A stretch of DNA of 64,000 nucleotides, from positions 3,658,001 through 3,722,000 of the forward strand of contig JAZBRI010000009.1 of assembly GCA_036874045.1 (NCBI GenBank), given 5' to 3'. Positions 34,993 to 45,034 of the stretch are shown in pieces. Under the pieces are notes generated by a model. The model saw only the letters and a list, made by a program, of their open reading frames with translations, had not been told where the DNA came from and did not search any database. A program made the position numbers and the translations under genes. Positions within the stretch are counted from its first letter, which is position 1. Every line of letters begins with the position of its first letter. Origin of the DNA: Cymodocea nodosa. Taxonomy: Eukaryota; Streptophyta; Magnoliopsida; Alismatales; Cymodoceaceae.

Positions 34993-37141
34993 TGTTTGGG
35001 TTTTCCCAGCACTACATTAGAAAAACATGGATTTGTTACTTCTGTTTTTACTTAGTTAATTTATCTTTATGCCTATTCTTTCTTTTAGAAGTAAACAAAC
35101 AACCTTTAATACAATTTAGATATTAATTCCAATTTATACTTTAACTGCAAGTGCATAGTGTTTATTGTATCAGTGTGCAAGTACAGGTCGATCCCACAGG
35201 GAATTGCTGAAGAACTTGAGAACTTTTCATTTGTTACAAATCAAATTTATATATTCAATAAGCTCTCCATTGACTTACAGTTAACTCAACGGACTAAGTT
35301 CGTTGAGTTATGGCTAACTCAACGAGCCTGTCTCTTCTTTATAATACTGTTATTTACAAAGGAATTCAGCCAACCATTGAGCGATTCCACAGATTGTAAA
35401 TAACATCAATTAAGCTCTTTAATGTTAGTTAACATTGAATTTATCATTAAGCAATACTAACATGTAGATGATTCAAACAGTAACCATTAAAATCTTTAAG
35501 TCTTTTGTACGAACCAATTTCAGTAAACTATAAAATTAAAATAAACATAAAACAATCACAAAACTAATACAGATAACATTAATCACGATACAACACAAAC
35601 AATACAACACTCAAATACAACATACAAACATAGATAAATTGTTTTTGGTATTTTTGTTTTAATATGAACATGGAAATGGGGGATAGGTGAAATGTAAAGT
35701 AATCTCACTTGATAGTAAATACTTCCAACAGTACTTGCAACGCGATTACACCACTGAAAATTAAACCACTTACAATTCTGTCTCCTCTCCCTATAGAATC
35801 GCGAGTCCAGAATTACAAGATGATCTCCTCTTCAGCATACAGGCATCAACCCAAAGCCAAGGCTAAAAGCTTTACGATCTCCTGAAATATGAGTCGGCGC
35901 TTGGTGAAAATGACTTCCCTTCCCGTGACGCGATCACTCCTCACAATGGTTGTCAGGCACTGCGTTTGGCTTGAAATCGACCCGACATCAGGCAAGTATC
36001 CTCACAGACCTCCGATGGTTGGTGATTGTGGTGGTGATGATGGTGGTTGGTGTGGTACTTTAGAGAATTGCGACGCAAATCCTCCTCTGCACACACTGTC
36101 CTTCCATCGTTCACACTCGCTTTCTTTTTTCTTCTTTTCTTTTATATTTCTTTAGTAGTAACTACTTCTGCTTGAATGGTCAGTTGGATTTCCTTCATTC
36201 ATATCAACGGCGATGCTTCCTTCTCCTGCGCGATACGTGCAAACATGGTTTTTCCTTCCAACTGTCCTGTTTCTGCAACCGCTATAGTAGCATATTAGAA
36301 AATATATAGTCTGTGGAGTTACAGATAACTCAACGGACTTTCTTCGTTGATTTAACTATAAAACACGTGCATAAATTTAACTATCTGATGCTTAGGTGTA
36401 TTTCGGATACTTATAAACTTAACTATCCGATGCTCAGATGCATTTTGGATAGTTACAATTAACTCACCGATATATAACTTAAGTAAATCTACCATATCTC
36501 GACACGTGTCAACAGCAGTTTAATCATAAAATAACATTTCGGAGAGTTACAGGTCTAACTATCCGATGCTTAGATGCATTTCGGATAGTTACAGCTAACT
36601 CACCGAAAATCCACTTAAGTCACTTACCCAGAACATGACACGTGTCCTCAGCTATTTTATAAATAAAAAGAGATTTCGAAGAGTTACAGGGATAACTATC
36701 CGATGCTCAGCTGCAATTTCAGATAGTTATAGATAACTCACCGAAAGTTCACTTAAGTCATTCATTCTGGTTTCGACACGCGTACTTCTGGAAATAATAA
36801 AATATTCTCTCAAAACATAACTGTTCGGCAATTTAAACATAACTATCTGATACATATTCGGTCTGTTAAACATAACTATCCGAATTTGTTCGGTATGTTA
36901 AACATAACTGTCTAAAATATCAGAAAATTTGGATACTAAAGAATTTCACAGCCTGCAACTTACCGACAGTTCATAAATGTACTAAATTAACATTAATTCC
37001 CCAAAATTAAGCAGATTCTTCAATTAAAGCATATAACAGTGCAATTATAACATAATGGCTTAATTCTCATATGATAAGCTAAATATTATGCAATTAACCA
37101 TCATTTAACCGTTAATAATATGCACTTTTTCATTCTAAACA
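34993..37141 (-). mobile_element. Ty3/gypsy LTR, copy B (3' LTR of F-box element 1)
   Basis: On the plus strand it starts TGTTTGGGTTTTCCCAGC and ends CTTTTTCATTCTAAACA, the reverse complement of copy A. Right of it (37142 up) lies a polypurine tract on the minus strand, so this is the 3' LTR of a minus-strand element. It carries the fullest palindrome array (36300-36900) and a plus-strand ORF at 35889-36155, antisense to the LTR. It is inserted into fragment 0. Confidence 0.9.
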
Positions 37142-37158
37142 CTTCCCCCATACCTAAA
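37142..37158 (-). promoter_or_regulatory. Polypurine tract of F-box element 1
   Basis: The minus strand reads TTTAGGTATGGGGGAAG directly before TGTTTAG of the LTR, as needed to prime plus-strand DNA. The same arrangement is seen at 61821-61837 before LTR D. Confidence 0.75.
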
Positions 37159-38964
37159 TTTTGCTAGTCCCTTAGCAAACTAAGATCTAATTAATTGGTT
37201 TTTAAAAGTGCTAGAATTAATTCTTCCCCTTTTGTTTTTTCTTCTGTTTAGCATAAAAATATATTCTGTATGTTTTAGTAATCAACCTACAAAGATATTT
37301 AGAATATATGTAAATTACATACAAAGTATATCATCTTCATATAGGTGTTAATTATATTATCGTTTGTTCTTCTTTTCATCATTTGTCATCTTGAATTTTC
37401 CAATAAGATTTCTAGAAGAAATTTCAACAACATACGAATCTAAGTACAATCCAATTCAATCTGATTAAGACAAGTAGAATAAAGAATTGTATTTCCATTA
37501 AACAACTTCAAAAGTCAATTCCAGATTCATATTTCAGCAATTCTAGTAACAGAAAATATACTCGATTCATAAGATATCTGTATTTTACAAAACACTTGTA
37601 TCTTTTCAGAATAGTATATGTTTTTTCTTTTTCTTTTTTTTCTTTAAGAGTTAATTTGACAAGCTTGAATCATACAAGAGCTTTCTAATGTACCTATGTA
37701 ACGAGCTTTCAGTCAACAATCCTAGATCTGATCAGGATCTTAGGTTGCCAGATTTCAAGAGTCCTTTTTTAGGTCAACAATCCTTACATACCTATCTGCT
37801 CAAGTACAAAAGGCTCGTGATCAAACAAGTCAATAAACTCTCAAAATTTTCCTCTTTTTTTTTCTTTTTTTTTCTATCAAAACTACAAACACAAAACAAA
37901 AACTTAATCACATACTATATATGTACGTATTTCATTAATACAGATGCAGTAAAACACCAATCTCATATAATCCTGCTTCTATCATTTACTAAAAATATGA
38001 ATCCATAACAATAAGCTCATACTTTATCTATAGTTTAATAAGATCTACACATAAATCATTCTACAAGTTCAATCAGTCAAAGTAAATGTATCTTTCATCA
38101 TATGTGTTTCATTTAATCTAGAATTCACATCTCAGCTCCTTCAAGACTTCAGATAATTTTTTGATTAAGCATTAAGTATTCAGATTTCATTTTAAAATCG
38201 TGAAACTGTTAAACTCATGAAATTCAGAAAAAAAACATAAGATACTATATCTAGATTTACATAAATAATAAATTTTATAGCCTTCTAAATACAACATTCA
38301 AGCAGTTTATAAAAATTTTACAGTCTCAATTATCGGATAGTTACAACAAGTTCATAAAAATTTTAAATTTCCTCAAAACTTTGTAGTACCATTTTAATTC
38401 TTTTAATTAACAAACTTACATGGTTGTTACTTTAATTACCTCCCCCCCATACCTACATTTTGCATTGTACTCAATGTAAAAGATTTGACAATAAATACAG
38501 TAATTGTAGCAGGCATGAATAAAGTTTTGTTTGATTTAAAATTTAGGATAAGTAATTGGTTACATACCTTGTTCCATTTGTATCTCCTTCTGCATATTCT
38601 GATTTTTGATTCTGAAAAACTTTTCATTCCCAGATAAACACAGAATATAAAACAAAATAACATTTAACAGATATTAATAAATCAGTGTCTTGTGTGGAAC
38701 CTAGGCTCCTATGCCTTTGGTGGCTCACAAGCAAGCCAGTTGGTTTCCCAGAATAGATACCAACAAACTGGATTGATATTTTGTTTTGTTTGTTTTTTTA
38801 TTTATAAAATGAACATGAAAACTTCAAAATTCCTTTTTTTTTTCTTTCTAAAAATAAATGCAGAATACACAACGTTAAACACACAAAATCACACCTTAAG
38901 AACATGATTGAAAAGTAGAAACAAATGGAATAAATGTATCAGTCTAAGAAAACTTTTTCAGATA
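37159..38964 (-). mobile_element. 3' noncoding region of F-box element 1
   Basis: About 1.8 kb between the F-box gene and the polypurine tract, matching 61838-63600 and in part 34015-34992. It has no long ORF. A second polypurine-like block lies at 38439-38463. 38885-38945 repeats the 3' end of the F-box gene, next to an LTR fragment. Confidence 0.75.
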
Positions 38965-39293
38965 AAATAACATAACTGTTCGGCAATTTAAACATAACTA
39001 TCCGATACATATTCGGTCTGTTAAACATAACTGTCCGAATTTGTTCGGTATGTTAAACATAACTGTCTGAAATATAAGAAAATTTGGATACTAAAGAATT
39101 TCACAGCATACAACTTACCGACAGTCCATAAATGTACTAAATTAACATTAATTCCCCAAAATTAAGCAGATTCTTCAATTAAAGCATATAATAGTGCAAT
39201 TATAACATAATGGCTTAATTCTCATATGATAAGCTAAATATTATGTAATTAACCATCATTTAACCGTTAATAATATGCACTTTTTCATTCTAA
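38965..39293 (-). mobile_element. LTR fragment (first about 330 bp) inside F-box element 1
   Basis: Matches the start of the minus-strand LTR (compare 36813-37141) and ends at CTTTTTCATTCTAAACA. It is flanked on both sides by copies of the F-box gene 3' end (38885-38945 and 39300-39380), so it arose by recombination or template switching and not by simple insertion. Confidence 0.75.
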
Positions 39294-39327
39294 ACAACAC
39301 ACAACATTAAAAGTACAAAATCACAGT

Positions 39328-40521
39328 TTAAGAACATGATTGAAAAGTAGTAACAAATGGAATAAACGTGTCAGTCCAAGCAAACCTTTTAGGCATAATT
39401 CTTCTTGTTATTAATTTTGTTTTAACGCAGTCTGTTTTCCTTTTTAACTTGTAAACTTGTAGTATGTTATCAATACTAAATATAAGTGTATTTCCATTAA
39501 TGAATTGAAATGTAGAAAGGGATCCTCTTCTGTTCAAAGATAATGTAGCTGTTTCTATTTCTACATATATTTCAATATATTCCTCTTCCCACTTCCATTC
39601 ATTTAGGTCTTTCATAATCCATATTTGAAATTTCATCAATCCATTCCACCATCTTATCAGACATAAAGTAGGATCATCATATTCATTATACCACATTCCT
39701 AATTGAATTTTATCATATTCTGCAAACGATGGTTTAGCTATATCACTCAGTATAGGTAATATTTCCATAAAGTCATCATCGTAACTGTCTATGCTTACTA
39801 TGTATAAATCAGATCTAAATGCAACTGATATATCTATGACTAAATATATATATCCATCAAGTATGGCATGTATGCTGTTAATTAATGCTTTCTATCCTAG
39901 ATATATCATAGTATTTCCAGTCTAAGATCTATTCAGAAAATTATACACACTTAAGCATAGATCTTCCTCCCAATTTCCAATTGATCTCCAGTAATACAAT
40001 TTTTCAGGAATGGTCAAATTTTTATCAGAAAATGTTAAAGTTGACTTACAATTTTTAGTTGGTATTTCAAATCTATTAGGCCTTCCTATATTCTATTCTT
40101 CTCTAGTGATAGGATTTCTAATCAAAATATCGGGTAACAGAATTGCATACCTTAGTTTGGTTCTGTAAATAATTAATCATTCATCTATCCCCATAATATG
40201 ATCTATTCCTTCTAATGTATTGGGTGGAATTCCAGCAGTTACTTTCATATTCAGATATTCATAGTTGATTGAACTACGATTAAATGACTTTCATAAAAAT
40301 CCATCTCTAATCTTAATCATTTTTGAAGCTTGTAGTCCATGAAAATATTTTTCTCTAACACAGTCTTTAATATTTTTTGATACACAACACAATCTGCATA
40401 GATCTTTAGCTAACAGGTTATTCAGTACTTCCCTCAATGCATCTAGTGGTAATTTCATCAATTCCATCTGTTGTGATTCTGTATAACATAAATAAAAATT
40501 TAACAGAGATAAAATTAACAC
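39328..40521 (-). pseudogene. F-box gene carried by LTR element, copy 1
   Basis: Minus strand. 40521-40291 encodes the F-box: LMKLPLDALREVLNNL, then LLAKDLCRLCCVSKNIKDCV, matching the LP-D-L--IL--L--KDL-R---VSK pattern that binds SKP1. A Trp codon in copy 2 is TGA here (40288-40290). Readable homology then continues through an F-box-associated region (a GLIIYRTKPRYAILLPD-like segment), broken by further stops, into the last open part 39768-39328 (WYNEYDDPTLCLIRWW, FQIWIMKDLNEWKWEEEY). The whole gene would be about 390 residues. F-box proteins are the substrate-choosing part of SCF ubiquitin ligases. Upstream (about 40640-40735) is a remnant matching the gag 3' end, downstream the element's 3' region. 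The copy is dead from G-to-A and C-to-T changes. Confidence 0.8.
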
Positions 40522-40639
40522 ACCTACTTACATATCCTCGTGGAGTTAGGTCATAACTCAATAGACTAAGTTCGTTGAGTTAAGTAATAACCCTACGATA
40601 TTACTAAATATAATTATACTTATTTTTTTTCTTTATATA

Positions 40640-40735
40640 TATATATATATATATTATATATATTACTATATTATACATAATTGCTTCAGTTATACTACTT
40701 CATTCAGCTTCCCTCCCATAGAAGGTATTTGTGAA
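40640..40735 (-). mobile_element. Gag 3' end remnant of F-box element 1
   Basis: The minus strand (CTATGGGAGGGAAGCTGAAT, then a block like AACTGAAGCAATTATG) matches the end of the gag frame at about 59118-59190 in the plus-strand copy. It shows that gag also preceded the F-box gene here. The rest of gag is missing. Confidence 0.65.
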
Positions 40736-40739
40736 CGTT

Positions 40740-41679
40740 CGAAAAAATATGAATATCGAGGGAGAACCTGAACGCCCACGAATGACGCCAACACCCCACC
40801 AACGCAAACCCAAAAGAGGCCCACATTGGTGAAGAAGGAGTCGCCACCTAGTCCATTAATGGGAGACTAGGAAAACCTACACTATCAATCTCTCGTGTAT
40901 CAAGGGAACGACAAGGAAAGCCCCTTAAGACTCTAGGCAAGTCTCTCGAGTATAAGTAGGGAAGGTATGAGGCACCCTACCTGCTCGACCGAAGTTGACC
41001 TCTCTAGAGGGTCGTGTAAATGTCCTATCGAGCTCTAAAGCAAAACAAGGGATTATGGGACAAACGAAAGGTTCCCCCCAGAAACCATAGGCCCATAAGG
41101 CCTATGTAAAGATCGTAGGTCTTTAGTCAAAGTAGGGGGAAAATGGTCAAAGGTCAAAGTCAAATGGTTGACCTTGACCAATCAAAGCCAACTATTTGTC
41201 TTTGTCTAGGGTCAACATAGTTGACCAGATCCACTAGGGGGTGACCTATGTGTGGGATCACTCAAAAGATCTACCTAAACATAGGTCTGGGAAGGCAAGA
41301 AACCCTAGGCCCAAAAGGCCCAAGTAAAGGCAAAAGCCTTTGGGGTTGACTTTTATAAAAAGTCAACTAGGGGTAGAAGGGTCATGTAGAAAATATGCAT
41401 GACAGGCCTAAGATATCAAAGTCATAGACTTGACATCTTCCCTTGGGGTACCACAAGTCAATATTGTGGTTGGGGCACCCCAAGGGGTAAAAAGGTCTAA
41501 GATAAAATTGTCCTTAGGGACTTTTATACAAAATGTACAAAAGGAACCTCTCCTGAGGTAAAAATGGCCTGGAATATACCCCAATAAGTAATATCCCCCC
41601 TCCAAGGTATCACATGAAAGAGTGATAGGGCCTCCTTAGAGGGTACAAAGGTCCATGATAAAATTATCCTTAAGGGCTT
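40740..41679 (+). repeat. Unclassified repetitive DNA with internal repeats, host of solo LTR C
   Basis: GC-richer than its neighbours. A unit with 'aaaattgtccttaggg', 'cttttatacaaaatgtacaa' and 'gaggtaaaaatggcct' at 41500-41580 returns at 41650-41679, is split by solo LTR C, and goes on at 43645-43725. It resembles LTR or leader sequence of another retroelement (note 'ggagtcgccacctagtcc' near 40850), but I cannot name a family. Confidence 0.5.
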
Positions 41680-43644
41680 TGTTTAGAATGAAAAAGTGCA
41701 TATTATTAACGGTTAAATGATGGTTAATTGCATAATATTTAGCTTATCATATGAGAATTAAGCCATTATGTTATAATTGCACTGTTATATGCTTTAATTG
41801 AAAATTTTACTTAATTTTGGGGAATTAATGTTAATTTAGTACATTTATGAGCTGTTGGTAAGTTGCAGACTGTGAAATTCTTAAGTATCTGAAAATGCAT
41901 CTGAGCATCGGATAGTTATACCTGCGACTCTCCGAAATGTTATTTTATGTTTAAACTGCTGCTGACACGTGTCGAGAGCTGGTAGATTTACTTAAGTTAT
42001 AACTCGTTAAGTTAGCATAACTATACGCGTTGAGTTACATGAATATACACTAAGGTAACACGTTATGTTAGCGGCTTATTTCTTTATTGCATGTATTTTA
42101 TGCACGTGTTGAATTTAAATGCTTTAGAATATCACGTGAGATGCACATGTTTAACTCGTTAAGTTAGTATAACTGCACGCATTGAGTTACACGAAAATAC
42201 ACTAAGGTAACGTGTTAGGTTAGCGGCTTATTTCTTTATTACATGTATTTTATAGTTATTTTCTAAAATGCCACTATAGCGGTTGCAAGAACAAACAGTT
42301 GGAAGGAAAAACCACGTTTGCACGTATCATGCAGGAATTCAATTGCGCATGGAGAAGGAAGCATCGTTGTTGATCTGAAGGAAGGAAATCCAACCGATCA
42401 TTCAAGCAGAAGCAGTTACTACTGAAGAAATATAAAAGAAAAGAAGAAAAAAAGAAGAAAAAAAGAAGAAAGTGTGATCGATGGATGACTAGTGTATATA
42501 GAGGAGGAGCACCGAGCTTTCTACAAATAGTATCGGCGATTCTCCGAAGTATCACACTAACCATCGTTATCACCACCATAATCACCAATCATCGGAGGTC
42601 TGTGAGGATACTTGCCTGATGTCGGGTCGATTCCAAGCCAAACACAATGCCTGACAACCACTGTGAGGAGTGATCACGTCGCGGGAAGGGAAGACATTTT
42701 CACCAAGCGTCGACTCATATTTCAAGAGATCGTAAAGCTTTTAGCCTTGGCTTCGGGTTGATGCCTGTATGTTGAAGAGGAGATCATCTTGCAATTCTGG
42801 ACTCGCGATTCTATAGGGAGAGGAGACAGAATTGTAAGTAGTTTAATTTTTAGTGGTGTAATCGCATTGCAAGTAGTGTCGGAAGTATTTACTGTCAAGT
42901 GAGATTACTTTACATTTCACCTTTCGCCCATTTCCATGTTCACATCAAAACAAAAATACCAAAAACATTTTATCTTTGTTTGTATGTTGTATTTGAGTGT
43001 TGTATTGTTTGTGTTATATCGTGATTAATGTTATCTGTATCAGTTTTATGATTGTTTTATATTAGTTTTAATTTTACAGTTTACTGAAATTGGTTCCTAC
43101 AAAAAACTTAAAGATTTTAATGGTTACTGTTTGAATCATTTAAATGTTAGCATTGCTTAATGATAAATCCAATGTTAACTAGCATTAAAAAGCTTAATTG
43201 ATGTTATTTACAATCTGTGGAATCGCCCAATGGTTGGTTGAATTCCTTTGTAAATAGTAGTATTATAAAGAAGAGATAGGCTCGTGGAGTTAACTTAAGT
43301 CCACAAGGATAGTCTGTTGAGTTATCCATAACTCAACGAACTTAGTCTGTTGAGTTAACTGTAACTCAACGGAGTGCTTATGGAATATAAATTTGAATTG
43401 TTCACAATCAAACATTTCTTAAATTCGTTAGCAATTCCCTATGAGATCGACCTATACTTGCACACTGATACAATAGACACTATGCACTTGCAGTTAAAGT
43501 ACAAATTGGAATTAATATCTAATTGTATTAAAGGTTGTTTGTTTACTTCTAAAAGAAAGAATAGGCATAAAGATAAATTAACTAAGTAAAAATAGAAGTA
43601 ACAAATCTAAGTTTTTCTAGTCTAGTGCTGGGAAAACACGAACA
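41680..43644 (+). mobile_element. Solo Ty3/gypsy LTR, copy C
   Basis: Starts TGTTTAGAATG and ends GGGAAAACACGAACA. It is flanked by a perfect 5 bp target duplication ggctt (41675-41679 and 43645-43649), with no internal sequence on either side: a solo LTR left by LTR-LTR recombination. Compared with copies A and B it has lost much of the palindrome array but duplicated a unit of about 150 bp ('acgttatgttagcggcttat' near 42061 and its variant near 42213). Confidence 0.9.
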
Positions 43645-43729
43645 GGCTTTTATACAAAATGTACAAAAGGGACCTCCCTTGAGGTAAAAATAGCCTAGAA
43701 TACACCCAAACATGTAATATTCCCCCTCT

Positions 43730-44635
43730 ATGCACGTGCTGAAATAAGAAAGTAGTTGGAAACTAAAAGAAGGATTTCAGAGGATTACTGTAGCTAACTA
43801 TCCGATAGTCAAAGGACAATTCAGTAAGTTACAGTTACAAGTATCCGATCGAGTGACAGCTCATTGTATGATCTGAAATCCTACATGGCAGAAAGACTTA
43901 AGTGATTTTTCGGTGAGTTACAAACATCCTTCGGAGAGTTATACAGCTAACTTTCTGAAAGTTTGACAAAATCGGAAGGGTTTCTTGAAATACCTCCTTG
44001 AACGATAACTTACCATATTTAGGTCTGATTTCCTAGCAAATACAGCAGAATACATCCGTTGGAAGAAAAATATGATCGTTATACCTTTTGGTATAAATAT
44101 GAGAATTGAAGAGTATATCAAATAGAGATAACGATCATACATTACACTGTGAGCTACACAAAATTCTAGATACACCCTCAAGTCTGCAACATTCAAGAAT
44201 ACTTTTAAAGATTCACTACAACAGAAAATCTCCTTGTGCTAAAACTTTAATAGAAAAGTTTAAAGCTGTTGGTTCATGAGTTTCAACTTGAAAACTCATT
44301 GTTGGTTGAGAGCTTCAACCTGAAAGCTCGAAGAAAGGTTGGTTATTGAGCTTATACCTGAAAGCTCTAAGTGTTGGTTCTTGCTTCAACCTAAAAGCAA
44401 GTGTTGTAAGTACTTATCTACTTAGTGAAGCCCAAGTGTATCTTAGGGGTGGACTAGCCGAGTTGGTGAACCACCTAAAAATTTGTTGTGTGTTATTTTC
44501 TTCTTACTGTTTTGCATCTATTTAATTTATTTCAACTCACTATTTAATAGAATCAGTCGATTCTAAATTAAAAGAAGTAAAATTTACACACCTTCACCAT
44601 TCACCCCCCCTCTAATGAGCCTATTGATCCTAACA
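43730..44635 (+). mobile_element. Probable LTR of another retroelement (copia/SIRE-like end)
   Basis: The segment ends with a C-run, 'ctctaatgag' and CCTATTGATCCTAACA, resembling the 3' end of SIRE-type copia LTRs, and has a TATA-like 'tataaatatgag' near 44093. No tRNA-Met primer site follows, so it is solo or truncated; the left end is not defined. It contains the palindrome motif of the Ty3 LTRs (43800-43950) and the tandem stem-loops at 44242-44424. Confidence 0.4.
44242..44424 (+). repeat. Six tandem stem-loops with differing stems
   Basis: Stems and loops: AAACTTT/AAAGTTT (44242-44261, 6-base loop), ATGAGTTT/AAACTCAT (44276-44299), GAGCTT/AAGCTC (44310-44329), GAGCTT/AAGCTC (44348-44367), CTTGCTT/AAGCAAG (44380-44401) and TAAGTA/TACTTA (44407-44424, 6-base loop). 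The four central ones have 8-base loops close to CAACCTGA, and each is preceded by GTTGGTT within a few bases. Arms differ between units but pair perfectly. Confidence 0.75.
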
Positions 44636-44950
44636 ATATATTCACTTCATGCATATCCTCCACATTTAATCACTATCAGTTTTCCACTCTTCACGTCTTC
44701 TCTTTTTCCTTCATCAAAATACACACGTTCTGACCCATGTTTTCCTTTCAAATTTTCTTTAATCATCAATCCTGGATCTCTGAAAAATTTCCTACAAAAT
44801 AAACTTTCTTGTCCAAAATTTTTTATCAAATGTAATAAGAAGTCGTGTTAATGTTAACTAAATGAGTAAAACAAGTAGATTTATAACTTAACGTATCTAA
44901 CTCAACGAGTTCATCATGTGCCAAATCACGTGACAAGTACTATAACTAAC

Positions 44951-45027
44951 TGTTTAGAATGAAAAAGTGCATAATATTAAGGGTTAAATGATGGTTAATT
45001 GCATAATATTTAGCTTATCATATGAGA
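44951..45027 (+). mobile_element. 77 bp tip of the Ty3/gypsy LTR fused to pol
   Basis: TGTTTAGAATGAAAAAGTGC and what follows match the first 77 bases of copies A and C. The sequence then passes straight into the gag-protease frame, so the rest of the LTR, the primer site and gag are deleted. Confidence 0.8.
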
Positions 45028-45034
45028 AAGTGAC

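Noticed and set aside
41408..41605. Small minus-strand ORF in the unclassified repeat
   Set aside because: The repeat unit recurs next to it with changes that do not respect this frame.
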